The position numbers and the translations under genes are program-made. This document shows, one piece after another, positions 29,647 through 39,348 of a stretch of 64,000 nt of DNA. The notes under the pieces are model-generated. The model was not told the origin of the DNA. It worked only from the letters and a program-made list of their open reading frames with translations, and ran no database searches. Each line of letters opens with the position of its first letter. Within the stretch, counting starts at the first letter, position 1. The DNA is from Ignavibacteriales bacterium (GTDB taxonomy: Bacteria; Bacteroidota; Ignavibacteria; Ignavibacteriales; Melioribacteraceae): positions 558,001-622,000 of the forward strand of contig JAPLFF010000007.1 in the NCBI GenBank assembly GCA_026390775.1, written 5' to 3'.

Positions 29647-31425
29647 CTAGTTCATTTCCAAAAGTTCTTTTTCTAATAACTGTTTTGCGTTGAGTTCAGA
29701 ATAAATTCCGCCCTTGGCAACCAACTGTTCGTGATTTCCTTCTTCAACAATTTCTCCTTGATCAATCACAAAAATCTTATCGGAATCTTTAACAGTTGAA
29801 ATTCTATGGCTTATGATTATGCTTGTTCGATCATTCATAAAATCTTTCAACTTCTTTAATATTTCTTCTTCAGTATTTGTATCAACTGCGGAGAATGAAT
29901 CATCTAAAATTAAAATCTTAGGATCAATGGCTAATGCACGTGCAAGTGTGGAGCGTTGTTTCTGTCCTCCTGAAAGTGTAATTCCCCGTTCACCTAGAAT
30001 TGTTTGGTAGCCAAGCGGAAAAGCAAACACATCTTTTGATAATTGTGAGATCTCGGAAACTTTATCAACAAGAGATTGATTCTCAGCATCTAATCCATAA
30101 AGAATATTTTTTTCTAATGTATCCGAGAAGAGAAAAGTTTCTTGAGGAACCATACCGATATTTTTTCTTAATACTTCAAGTGGAATCTTTCTCACATCAT
30201 TTCCGTCTACCATTACCTGACCTTCAGTAACATCGTACAGACGCGGTAAAAGATTTATCAAACTTGTTTTACCTACACCTGTATTGCCGATAAATGCAAT
30301 TGTCTGACCATGTTTTATTTTAAAACTTAAGTTCTTAAGTATCCACGGTAAATTTTCCGAGTAACGGAAAGAAACATTCTTAAATTCAATATCACCTTTA
30401 ATTTCTTGTATGCTATTATCGGTATCCTCATTAGAAATTTCGTAAGGTTCATTTAATATTTTTAACAGGCGCTTCATACTTGCATCTGCCTGCTGGATCA
30501 TATTAGCAACCCAACCGAAAGAAATCATCGGCCAAATTAAATCTACCAGAAACAACATAAATGCTACTATTACGCCAATGCTCAAAGTTTTGTTGATCAC
30601 CATATTTCCGCCGGCTAAGACTACAATAATTGCCGAAAGTCCGGCTATTATAAAAAAGACAGGCATGAACAGCGCTTGAAGTTTTACTTGATCCATTTTA
30701 CAATTTAGATATTCTGCACTCTCTTTTGTGTATTCTTTTATTTCATGATCTTCTCTCTCATAGGATTTTATTACTCTTATACCGGAAAAGTTTTCTTGAG
30801 CTTTAGTTGTAAGATCTGAAATTTTTTCTTGTATCCTTGTGTATTTTACATGCATTTTTTTCATTACGATGTATACCACAAACGAGAGAAGCGGCAAAGG
30901 CATAAGAGCATAAAGTGTTAGGAGCGGGCTAAGAGAAATCATTACGGCAAAAGTTAGAATAAATTTAATTCCGTTATCAATTGTGTACATAACCGCCGGA
31001 CCAACATACATACGAACTGCGCTTATATCGTTCGTTGCATGAGACATAATGTTTCCGGTAGAATTGTTTTGGAAAAATCTTAATGGAAGTTTTTGGATGT
31101 GCGTCCAAAAGTCCTGCCGGAGATCGAATTCAATTTCTCTGGAAACAACAATTATTGTTTGACGAATAAAAAAACGGAAAACATTGCTGATGGTTGCGGC
31201 TACTAACAAAAGAATAACTAGGTTGATAATTACTTGAATATCATGTTGTTTGCTAAGCGAATCAATTCCTTGTTTTACATTTAAAGGTATATAAACGTTT
31301 GCAAGATTAGAGCCGAGAATAAAAATAATTCCTAGCACCAACTTGGTTTTATATCTAACAAAATATTTTTTAAGATGGGAGAGATTGCCAAACAAAGTTG
31401 AAAGAATCCTTTCTATCTTTAACAA
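29647..31425 (-). CDS. ABC exporter half-transporter, degenerate-ATPase partner
   Basis: 592 residues with six membrane helices and an ATPase domain with Walker A GNTGVGKTS, a full LSGGQ signature and Walker B ILILDDSFS, where aspartate replaces the catalytic glutamate. With the downstream partner (LSVGQ, intact glutamate) this gives one canonical and one degenerate ATP site, the hallmark of heterodimeric exporters. The start is TTG at 31425; no ATG lies before the first helix. Transcribed 50 bp after serS. Confidence 0.88.
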   Translation of the reverse strand: MLKIERILSTLFGNLSHLKKYFVRYKTKLVLGIIFILGSNLANVYIPLNVKQGIDSLSKQHDIQVIINLVILLLVAATISNVFRFFIRQTIIVVSREIEFDLRQDFWTHIQKLPLRFFQNNSTGNIMSHATNDISAVRMYVGPAVMYTIDNGIKFILTFAVMISLSPLLTLYALMPLPLLSFVVYIVMKKMHVKYTRIQEKISDLTTKAQENFSGIRVIKSYEREDHEIKEYTKESAEYLNCKMDQVKLQALFMPVFFIIAGLSAIIVVLAGGNMVINKTLSIGVIVAFMLFLVDLIWPMISFGWVANMIQQADASMKRLLKILNEPYEISNEDTDNSIQEIKGDIEFKNVSFRYSENLPWILKNLSFKIKHGQTIAFIGNTGVGKTSLINLLPRLYDVTEGQVMVDGNDVRKIPLEVLRKNIGMVPQETFLFSDTLEKNILYGLDAENQSLVDKVSEISQLSKDVFAFPLGYQTILGERGITLSGGQKQRSTLARALAIDPKILILDDSFSAVDTNTEEEILKKLKDFMNDRTSIIISHRISTVKDSDKIFVIDQGEIVEEGNHEQLVAKGGIYSELNAKQLLEKELLEMN

Positions 31426-31475
31426 TTAAAATTCGAAATGTGTTCGAAACTCTACGCTCTTCGTTCTAGACTAGA

Positions 31476-32753
31476 TTATCCTATTACTTCAAATCCGGTA
31501 TATTTTTGTAACGCTTTGGGAACAATTATTTTCCCCTCCGGAGTCTGATAATTTTCAAGTAAAGAAACCATTAATCGGCTCGTTGCCAAACCGCTTCCGT
31601 TAAGAGTATGTACAAATTCCGGTTTCTTCGTTTCTTCTTTTCTGTATCTAATGTTCGCCCTGCGCGCCTGGAATGCTTCAAAGTTGCTGCATGATGATGC
31701 TTCAAGCCATTTGTTTTCTGCCGGAGACCATGTTTCTATATCATAACATTTTGCAGCCGAAAAACTTAAATCACCAGTACATAATAATAAAATTCTATAA
31801 GGAATATTTAATGCATGTAAAATATCTTCAGCATCTTTTACCATTAATTCCAATTCGTCATAAGAATTTTCCGGTTTGGAAAATTTTACCATCTCAACTT
31901 TATTGAATTGATGAACACGCAAAAATCCTTTTGATTCTTTTCCGTATGAACCGGCTTCTCTTCTAAAACACGGAGAGTAACCTACATATTTAATTGGTAG
32001 ATCTTTTTCCGCAAGAATTTCATCACGATGAATATTTGTTATCGGTACTTCAGCGGTTGGAACCGGATACAAACCGTCCTTCTCGATAAAATACATATCA
32101 TCTTCCAACTTCGGAATTTGTCCCGTTCCTTTCATTGATTCTCTGTTAACAAGAATCGGCGGAAAAATTTCCGAATAACCGTGATCTTTCAAATGAGTAT
32201 CCAGCATAAAATTAATAAGTGCACGTTCAAGCGTAGCACCTTTTCTCATGTATAAAGGAAATCCCGAACCGGAAATTTTGGTTCCTCTTTCGAAATCCAA
32301 AATTCTAAGTTTCTTACCAAGTTCAACATGATCCAAAACCTTGAAATCATTTTTGTACGAGAATTCTTTTGGTAACCACTGACGGACTTCAACATTATCT
32401 TCTGCGGTTTTTCCAATTGGTACAGACGAATGAGCTAAGTTCGGTGTATGACGTAAAATATTTTCCAACTTTTCTTCAACATCGCGAAGCTGGCCATCTA
32501 GCAAAGCAACTTCATCACCGACTCGTTTCATTTCTGCAAATACCGATGATGTATCTTGTCCTGCTTTTTTCATTTGCGGAATTTGCGCTGAGACTTGATT
32601 CTTCTTTGCTTTTAGATCTTCCGTTTTTGATATGAACGATCTTCGTTGTTCATCAAGAGCAAGAACTTCATTAACAATATCTTTTTCGTTTTTATTTAGA
32701 AGTCCTTGTCTAACTGCTTCCGGCTTCTCACGAATAAATTTTACATCTAACAT
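31476..32753 (-). CDS. serS: Seryl-tRNA synthetase
   Basis: A 425-residue class II synthetase. The N-terminal coiled-coil arm (about residues 30-105) that grips the long variable arm of tRNA-Ser is visible as charged heptads. Motif 2 is [20 protein letters not shown] and motif 3 contains [18 protein letters not shown]. An AGAGG ribosome site precedes the ATG. leuS lies upstream on the same strand across an 85-bp gap that holds a decayed repeat. Confidence 0.96.
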   Translation of the reverse strand: MLDVKFIREKPEAVRQGLLNKNEKDIVNEVLALDEQRRSFISKTEDLKAKKNQVSAQIPQMKKAGQDTSSVFAEMKRVGDEVALLDGQLRDVEEKLENILRHTPNLAHSSVPIGKTAEDNVEVRQWLPKEFSYKNDFKVLDHVELGKKLRILDFERGTKISGSGFPLYMRKGATLERALINFMLDTHLKDHGYSEIFPPILVNRESMKGTGQIPKLEDDMYFIEKDGLYPVPTAEVPITNIHRDEILAEKDLPIKYVGYSPCFRREAGSYGKESKGFLRVHQFNKVEMVKFSKPENSYDELELMVKDAEDILHALNIPYRILLLCTGDLSFSAAKCYDIETWSPAENKWLEASSCSNFEAFQARRANIRYRKEETKKPEFVHTLNGSGLATSRLMVSLLENYQTPEGKIIVPKALQKYTGFEVIG

Positions 32754-32769
32754 TTTTTCCTCTTCTTAT

Positions 32770-32838
32770 TATCCGCGTAAATCCGTTTAATCCGTGTGCT
32801 ATTAAATGGAACGCAGACAATGTGGATGTACGCTGATT
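32770..32838. repeat. Decayed ATCCGCGT-type intergenic repeat
   Basis: The segment contains ATCCGCGTAAATCCGTTTAATC and later GGAACGCAGACAATGTGGATGT, imperfect direct and inverted copies of an ATCCG-type unit. It fills the leuS-serS gap and touches the leuS stop. I infer a relic of a dispersed repeat; no second copy is in this window. Confidence 0.35.
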
Positions 32839-35292
32839 TCATTTTACAACAATATTATAAATTTTATTTGGAACATAAATTTCTTTTACGATTTCTTTAC
32901 CGTCCGTGTATGATTTTACTTTTTCATCGGCAAAGACAGCTTTCTTAACATCGGCTTCGGATGTATTAACTGCTAAATCAATTTTCGATCTTACTTTTCC
33001 GTTTATCTGAACTATAATAGTAATAATATCTACGCTCAATGCATTCTTATCAACATCAAACCAAACTGGATTTTCAAAAACGGATTTTTCTTTTCCCAAC
33101 AATTGCCAGCATTCTTCTCCAAGATGAGGAGCTAATGCAGAAACCATTATTGCAAATCTTTCCAGAGTATAAGTTTGAAGATCTTTTGTGCATTCGCTCA
33201 AATTTTTAAGTCCGTTGAGCAATTCCATTAATGATGCAACAGCAGTGTTAAAACGGAAATGCTCTATCTCGATTCCTACTTTCTCCAAAGTTTGATTTGT
33301 CTTGCGGTAAATATTTTTTTCGTTGTCGTTCAATTCATTTAAATCATATTTCTCTTTTGCGGGATTTTCTTTTGCTAGATTTTTGTGTGCTTCAAACATT
33401 GTATAAGTTCTCTGTACAAAACGATCAACACCAACAATTCCTTTATCGCTCCAATCACCGCCAAGTTCGTACGGACCCATAAACATCAAATACATTCTGA
33501 ACACATCGGAGCCGTATTGATTCAGTAATGCATTCGGATCAACAACATTGTCCTTCGACTTCGACATCTTTGCGCCTTGATTTGTAATCGTTCCTTGATG
33601 AATAAGTTTTTGGAACGGCTCATCGCTGTTTACCAATCCGATATCGCGCAAAAATTTGTGAATGAACCGCGCATAGAGTAAGTGCATTACTGCATGTTCT
33701 GCCCCGCCAACATAAGTATCAACTGGTGTCCATGTTTTTGCAAGATCGGGATCAAACATTCCTTTATCATATTTTGGATTTAGATAACGCAGGTAATACC
33801 ATGACGAATCAACAAAAGTATCCATTGTATCAACATCACGTTTAGCATTACTGTTACACTTCGGACATTTTACATGAACAAATTCTTTATTGCCTGCAAG
33901 CGGAGAACCGCCATCGGGTTTGAAATTTACATTATAAGGGAGAACAACTGGCAATTGATCTTCGGGAACAGGAACCTCACCGCACTTTTCGCAATGGATA
34001 ATTGGTATCGGCGTTCCCCAATATCTTTGTCGGGAAATCAGCCAATCACGAAGACGATAGTTAATTGTACTTTTTCCAATTTTCTTTTCTTCAAGCCACT
34101 TAATTATTTTTTTCTTTGCATCATCAACATAAAGACCGTTTAGAAAATCGCTGTTGATAGCAGGACCATCACCCAAAAATGCTTCACCTACAAAATCATC
34201 CGGTGGTTGAACAGTTCTGACAATCGGAAGATTGAACTTCTTAGCAAATTCCCAATCGCGTTCATCCTGCCCGGGTACAGCCATAATTGCACCGGTACTG
34301 TAAGTCATTAATACGTAATCAGCAATCCAGATTGGAATTTTTTTACCGTTAACCGGATTAATTGCAAACGCACCGGTTTGAATTCCCGTCTTCTCTTTAA
34401 CAGTTGATGTGCGGTCAATTTCAGTCATTGATTTTATTGAGTCTTTGTATGCTTCAACTTTTTCTTTGAATTCCTTTGTAGTAAGTTTTTCAACAAGCGG
34501 ATGTTCAGGTGCTAACACCATATATGTTGCACCGAAGAGTGTATCAGGTCTTGTAGTAAAAATTTTTATCTGATCATCGCTGTCGTCAATTTTAAAATTG
34601 ACTTCTGCGCCGATGCTTTTACCAATCCAATTGGTTTGCATCAGTTTTGTTTTTTCGGGCCAGTCAATTTTATTCAAACCATCAAGAAGTTCTTCGGCAT
34701 AATTGGTAATCTTAAAAAACCATTGAGTAAGATTTTTCTGCTCAACAGTTGTTCCGCATCTTTCGCAGGTTCCATCATTTAATACTTGTTCATGCGCAAG
34801 AACTGTTTGGCAGGAAGGACACCAATTTACGGGTGCATTTTTTCTGTACGCTAATCCTTTTTTGTATAGCTGTAAAAAGAGCCACTGATTCCATCTGTAA
34901 TATTCGGGAACGCAAGTCATTAACTCCGCATCCCAATCATACATTCCACCCATCCGTTTAACCATTACACGTATATCATTTATGTTTTGCAACGTACTGT
35001 CTTTAGGGTGAACGCCGGTTTTGATAGCATAATTTTCTGCAGGAAGACCAAATGCATCATAACCGATCGGTTCAAAAACATTAAATCCTTTTAACTTTTT
35101 GAACCGTGCATATGAATCTGTCGGTCCGTAATTATACCAGTGCCCGATATGCATTTTAGCAGCGGATGGATATATAAACATAACAAGGCAGTAGAGTTTT
35201 TTCTCAGCATTGGTTAAGTCGGTCTTATAGACTTTCTTCTCTTTCCAAAATTTCTGCCACTTTAATTCGATTTCTTCAAAAGGATACTTCAT
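32839..35292 (-). CDS. leuS: Leucyl-tRNA synthetase
   Basis: About 817 residues, class I synthetase. HIGH motif in AKMHIGHWYNYGP, KMSKS in GAKMSKSKDNVVDP, an editing domain with TTRPDTLFGATYMVLAPEHP, and zinc-type cysteines in NWCPSCQTVL. The ATG at 35292 gives the usual MKYPFEEIELKWQKFW start. A TTG 33 bp upstream is rejected because it overlaps a good -7 promoter element at 35323-35330. The gene leads a run of serS and the ABC exporter on the same strand. Confidence 0.95.
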   Translation of the reverse strand: MKYPFEEIELKWQKFWKEKKVYKTDLTNAEKKLYCLVMFIYPSAAKMHIGHWYNYGPTDSYARFKKLKGFNVFEPIGYDAFGLPAENYAIKTGVHPKDSTLQNINDIRVMVKRMGGMYDWDAELMTCVPEYYRWNQWLFLQLYKKGLAYRKNAPVNWCPSCQTVLAHEQVLNDGTCERCGTTVEQKNLTQWFFKITNYAEELLDGLNKIDWPEKTKLMQTNWIGKSIGAEVNFKIDDSDDQIKIFTTRPDTLFGATYMVLAPEHPLVEKLTTKEFKEKVEAYKDSIKSMTEIDRTSTVKEKTGIQTGAFAINPVNGKKIPIWIADYVLMTYSTGAIMAVPGQDERDWEFAKKFNLPIVRTVQPPDDFVGEAFLGDGPAINSDFLNGLYVDDAKKKIIKWLEEKKIGKSTINYRLRDWLISRQRYWGTPIPIIHCEKCGEVPVPEDQLPVVLPYNVNFKPDGGSPLAGNKEFVHVKCPKCNSNAKRDVDTMDTFVDSSWYYLRYLNPKYDKGMFDPDLAKTWTPVDTYVGGAEHAVMHLLYARFIHKFLRDIGLVNSDEPFQKLIHQGTITNQGAKMSKSKDNVVDPNALLNQYGSDVFRMYLMFMGPYELGGDWSDKGIVGVDRFVQRTYTMFEAHKNLAKENPAKEKYDLNELNDNEKNIYRKTNQTLEKVGIEIEHFRFNTAVASLMELLNGLKNLSECTKDLQTYTLERFAIMVSALAPHLGEECWQLLGKEKSVFENPVWFDVDKNALSVDIITIIVQINGKVRSKIDLAVNTSEADVKKAVFADEKVKSYTDGKEIVKEIYVPNKIYNIVVK

Positions 35293-35322
35293 TCTAATTG
35301 CAATATTTGTGAAAATTGGAGT

Positions 35323-35353
35323 CAAAGTTAGGAAAAATGGGGTGGGTTATCAA
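35323..35353 (-). promoter_or_regulatory. Bacteroidota-type promoter for leuS
   Basis: Read on the minus strand, TTG (35353-35351), 20 bp, then TAACTTTG (35330-35323) match TTG-N20-TAnnTTTG. The start codon lies about 30 bp downstream, which also decides the leuS start. Confidence 0.6.
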
Positions 35354-35442
35354 GAAAACATGTTAAAGACATATTATCACTCTTTTAATTTCTTTCTCCT
35401 TTTCATAATTTACTTACAAAATAAAAACCAACAGAGGCAGCG

Positions 35443-37458
35443 ATGAAACGATTTTTTCTCATTCTATTATTATCAATATCAGCTTTAACGATCAGCGCAC
35501 AGAAACGTGCTATGACAATTGAAGACATGTGGAATATGAAACGTATCACCAGTTTTGATCTTTCACCCGATGGAAAAAGTATTGTCTTTGCAGCAACCTC
35601 TTATGATATGGATAAGAATAAAGGGAATAGTGATGTATGGATGATAAGCAGTGAAGGAAAATATTTGCACGCTATCAAAAACTCAGAGGTCGGAGAGAGT
35701 GCGCCAAAATTTACCACCAATGGAAATAAGATCGCTTACGAATTTAAGAATAATATCTGGCTCTGTGATCTCGATGGATCAAACAATGTTCAATTAACAG
35801 ATCTTTACACAGGTGCTTCCGGATTAGTTTGGTCTAAAGACGGAAAGTTTGCCTTATTTGTTTCAAGCGTTTATCCAGATTGCACAACTCAACTCTGCAA
35901 CGAAAAGAAAGATAAAGAAGCAGAAGAAAGTAAAGTAAAGGCAAAAATATTTACCGAATTAATGTACCGTCATTGGAACGAATGGCGCGGGGATAAACGC
36001 AGCCACCTATTTCTTCTAAACGTTTCAACGAAAGAATATGTTGATCTAACATTAAACAGTAAGTTTGATGTACCTCCAATTGCACTCGGCGGAGATGTTG
36101 ATTACGCAATCTCTCAGGACGGCAACGAAGTTGCTTTCACTATGAATGCTGACAAAGTTTTAGCTACGAGCACCAACAATGACATATTTATTACCAATGA
36201 GAAGTCCCCCGGATCCTACAAGAAAATTTCTGTTAGCGGTGGAAATGATAATGGTCCTGTTTATTCTCCTGATGGAAAATTTATTGCGTTTCATTCAATG
36301 GCCCGTGCGGGATTTGAAGCAGACAAACAAGCTTTAGTTCTTTACAACCGTGTAACAGGCGAACTAAAAAATGTAACCGAAAAACTCGATATCTCAATCG
36401 GACAGATTTTGTTTTCTCCAGATGGAAAATTTATTTATTACGATTCTGACCGCGAAGCGTTTCACTCAATTTATAAATACAATCTTGAAACCGGTGAAAA
36501 CACTTTGCTTATTAAAGACGGAACGAACAGTTCAATGAAACTTTCTCCGGATGGAAATACGGTTTACTTTTTACGGCACAGAACAACTTTACCAACAGAA
36601 ATTTTTTCAATGGATACAAACGGTAATAATCTAAAACAGATCACGAACATCAACAGCGATTTAGTTTCTAATATCGAGTTCGGCGAGTTTGATACATTTT
36701 GGAGTACCGGCGCAAACAAGGCGAAGGTTCAATCAATTATTGTAAAACCACCGTTTTTTAATCCGAATAACAAATACCCTCTAATGTTTTTAATTCACGG
36801 CGGACCCCAAGGAAACTGGGCGGATGATTTTCATTACAGATGGAATTTGCAAATGTTTGCTGCAAAAGGTTACGTTGTTGTTGCACCAAACCCGCGAGGT
36901 AGTACTGGCTACGGACAAAAATTTACGGATGAAATCTCCGGCGATTGGGGAGGAAAAGTTTATACCGATTTGATGAATGCTTACGATTATGCATTAAAGA
37001 ATTTCAAATTCATTGATGCAAAAAATACTTTTGCTTCAGGTGCTTCTTACGGCGGATATATGATCAACTGGATCGAAGGACACACAACAAGATTTAACGC
37101 ACTCTTTTGCCATGATGGTGTTTTCAATCTTGAAAGTATGTGGGGTACAACTGAAGAGCTTTGGTTCCCGGAATGGGAGATGAAAGGAACTCCTTACTCA
37201 AACCGAGCATTACATCAAAAGTGGTCGCCTCATCAATTTGCAAATAATTTTAAAACACCGATGCTAATTGTGCACGGCGCTCTTGATTATAGAGTTCCTG
37301 AAGGACAAGCATTCGAACTTTTCACAACACTTCAACGCAAAGGAGTACCGAGCAAGTTCTTGTATTTCCCGGATGAATTTCACTTTGTAACAAAACCGCA
37401 AAATGCCCAACTCTGGTGGAGAACTGTTTTTGAGTGGTTCGACCAATACAAAAAATAA
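35443..37458 (+). CDS. S9-family prolyl oligopeptidase/acylaminoacyl peptidase, secreted
   Basis: 671 residues with a signal peptide (ending LTISAQ), a WD40-like beta-propeller (about 25-420; repeats of the type FSPDGKFIYY) and a C-terminal alpha/beta-hydrolase. The catalytic triad is visible: Ser535 in GASYGGYM, Asp615 in HGALDYRVP and His647 in DEFHFVT. Enzymes of this type remove dipeptides or acylated residues from peptides in the periplasm. AGAGG precedes the ATG. The DUF1232 gene follows after 12 bp. Confidence 0.92.
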   Translation: MKRFFLILLLSISALTISAQKRAMTIEDMWNMKRITSFDLSPDGKSIVFAATSYDMDKNKGNSDVWMISSEGKYLHAIKNSEVGESAPKFTTNGNKIAYEFKNNIWLCDLDGSNNVQLTDLYTGASGLVWSKDGKFALFVSSVYPDCTTQLCNEKKDKEAEESKVKAKIFTELMYRHWNEWRGDKRSHLFLLNVSTKEYVDLTLNSKFDVPPIALGGDVDYAISQDGNEVAFTMNADKVLATSTNNDIFITNEKSPGSYKKISVSGGNDNGPVYSPDGKFIAFHSMARAGFEADKQALVLYNRVTGELKNVTEKLDISIGQILFSPDGKFIYYDSDREAFHSIYKYNLETGENTLLIKDGTNSSMKLSPDGNTVYFLRHRTTLPTEIFSMDTNGNNLKQITNINSDLVSNIEFGEFDTFWSTGANKAKVQSIIVKPPFFNPNNKYPLMFLIHGGPQGNWADDFHYRWNLQMFAAKGYVVVAPNPRGSTGYGQKFTDEISGDWGGKVYTDLMNAYDYALKNFKFIDAKNTFASGASYGGYMINWIEGHTTRFNALFCHDGVFNLESMWGTTEELWFPEWEMKGTPYSNRALHQKWSPHQFANNFKTPMLIVHGALDYRVPEGQAFELFTTLQRKGVPSKFLYFPDEFHFVTKPQNAQLWWRTVFEWFDQYKK

Positions 37459-37470
37459 TCGGAGATCAAA

Positions 37471-37830
37471 ATGGATTACGATGAAAGAGAATATCTGAAC
37501 TCAACAGCAATTGATGAAAACAGTTTTGATACTGAAGAAAAAGTTAAGCGCGGCAATGATTATGTTGAAGATCGTCTCTGGGAAAAAGTCGAACGTGTAG
37601 GAAATAAAATTCGATTTGCAAATGAGGTAAAAGCATTATACCGATACATGGTTGATAAACATGTGCCTTGGTATCGTAAATCAATTGTTATTGCAGCATT
37701 GATTTATTTTATAAGTCCGATAGATGCAATACCGGACGTAGTGCCGCTGGTTGGTTATCTCGATGATCTTGGAGTGATTACAGCCGTAGTCAAGTTCATG
37801 GGTCATGAGCTTGTTCCCTATTATGATTAA
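37471..37830 (+). CDS. DUF1232 (YkvA-like) small membrane-associated protein
   Basis: 119 residues. The C-terminal half carries the DUF1232 signature YFISPIDAIPDVVPLVGYLDD with a hydrophobic stretch (about residues 70-90), preceded by a charged N-terminal region. Family function is unknown. It has a CGGAG ribosome site, lies 12 bp after the S9 peptidase and 8 bp before the broken methyltransferase gene, so all three appear to share a transcript. Confidence 0.8.
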   Translation: MDYDEREYLNSTAIDENSFDTEEKVKRGNDYVEDRLWEKVERVGNKIRFANEVKALYRYMVDKHVPWYRKSIVIAALIYFISPIDAIPDVVPLVGYLDDLGVITAVVKFMGHELVPYYD

Positions 37831-37838
37831 GGAGTTTA

Positions 37839-38616
37839 ATGAGAATAATTACAAATCTTGCTAAAAAATTCTTCCTTTTTCTATAAGAATTATTTTCAGA
37901 AAACTTAACTGGAAGTTGATTTACCTGAAACAAGTATATCTTCAAGGTATGAGAGGTGATGTTCACTGTCCTACCACCGGAAAAAATTATAAATGTTTTT
38001 TGAAGATAAGAACATACAATCAAACTCCGGATAACGGTGCACACAGCAGACACCGGTTAGTATGGCTCTTTTTAAAGAATGAAACAAAATATTCAGCGAA
38101 AATGTTGCTCTCCTTCATATTGCACCTGAGTACTGTTTTATAAATAAGTTTAAAGGCTTAAAGAACTTGAGCTACTTTCCCGGTGATAAAATGGTAGAAG
38201 GTTACGGCAAACAAGACGGAGTTGAATATTTAGATATTATGAATATGAATTTAAAATATAACTCCTTCGATTATGTCCTGTGTAATCATGTTCTTGAACA
38301 TGCACCGGATGATAAAATAGCGATGAAGGAAATTTACCGTGTACTAAAAAAAGATGGAACGGCAATAATTACAATTCCAATCAATGAAAAGTTTGAAACG
38401 ACCTACGAAGATTCGAATATTACTTCACCCCAAGAAAGAGAAAAACATTTTGGCCAGTGGGACCACGTTAGATGGTATGGAGTGGATGTTAAGAGAACTT
38501 TGGAAAACATTGGATTCAAAGTCGAAATGATCCGCTATGCCGAAAAATTTTCCGCAGAAGAAAATAGAAAATTCGGTTTGTTTAATGATTTTATTATATC
38601 ATCAATAAAAAACTAA
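37839..38616 (+). pseudogene. Class I SAM-dependent methyltransferase, two frameshifts
   Basis: Three reading frames together spell one methyltransferase of about 259 residues. Frame one starts at ATG 37839 after AAGGAG and reads MRIITNLAKK. Frame two covers RIIFRKLNWKLIYLKQVY to RHRLVWLFLKNETK. Frame three covers ENVALLHIAPEYCF and CNHVLEHAPDD to the stop. One missing A in the A6 run near 37862-37867 and one in the A4 run near 38087-38090 would restore a single frame, and the span of 778 bp plus 2 is divisible by three. Either a decayed gene or two homopolymer sequencing errors. The last 149 residues form an open frame from 38167 but lack the SAM-binding N-terminus. Confidence 0.75.
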
Positions 38617-38790
38617 TGCCATTGAAATAGAATCCTGAGATAGTACATTTATATATTTCTTTCTATTTACTTTTTATTTATCCTCCCATCTATTCTAAAA
38701 ATAATTACAAAAAGCATTTCTTCCAATAAATTTGTTTTTACATAATCATCAACAACTTTTTTTATCTTTGTATAAACAACTGAGGATAGA

Positions 38791-39321
38791 ATGAATTTTT
38801 CTGTAAAGAAATCCGAAATACTTTTCCATGGGAAAGTTTTTGATGTGAAAGTTGACGAAATAGAATATAATGGAACAGGCAACAAATCTTTCAGACAAGT
38901 TGCAGTGCATCCGGGCGGTGCAGTTGTATTGCCGTTAAAAAGTGATGGTAAGTTTGTTTTGATTTCTCAATACCGTTATCCGCATAACGAAATACTTTTA
39001 GAACTCCCAGCCGGTAAACTTGAAAAAGATGAAGATCCATTTATATGTGCCACCCGAGAACTTACCGAAGAAACCGGTTATACTTCGAACAAGATTACAA
39101 AACTTGGAAAGATTTATACTACTCCGGGTTTCTGCGATGAAGTTTTACATATCTATCTTGCCGAAGATTTAACACCAGGGAATCATGCGCGGGAGGAAGG
39201 TGAAGAAGGAATGGAAGTGGTTGAACTTACTCTTGATGAAATCGAAAATAAAATCAGTAATGGAAAAATTGTTGATGCAAAAACAATTTGTGGAATTCAT
39301 TTCCTTAAAAGAAACTCTTGA
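38791..39321 (+). CDS. Nudix hydrolase (ADP-ribose pyrophosphatase type)
   Basis: 176 residues with a perfect Nudix box at residues 75-97 (Gx5Ex7RELTEETGY). The upstream strand LISQYRYPHNEILLELPAG is the pattern of ADP-ribose/ADP-sugar pyrophosphatases (NudF type), which hydrolyse ADP-ribose to AMP and ribose 5-phosphate. A TATCTTTG element at 38763-38770 fits the -7 box TAnnTTTG, but no TTG lies at the right distance upstream. GAGGA precedes the ATG. Confidence 0.9.
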   Translation: MNFSVKKSEILFHGKVFDVKVDEIEYNGTGNKSFRQVAVHPGGAVVLPLKSDGKFVLISQYRYPHNEILLELPAGKLEKDEDPFICATRELTEETGYTSNKITKLGKIYTTPGFCDEVLHIYLAEDLTPGNHAREEGEEGMEVVELTLDEIENKISNGKIVDAKTICGIHFLKRNS

Positions 39322-39348
39322 TTTCCGATAGATGGAATAATTTTTTTA

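Noticed and set aside
31476-35292. Functional link between adjacent SerRS and LeuRS genes (both read long-variable-arm tRNAs)
   Set aside because: Adjacency of two synthetase genes alone is not evidence; they have a decayed repeat between them.
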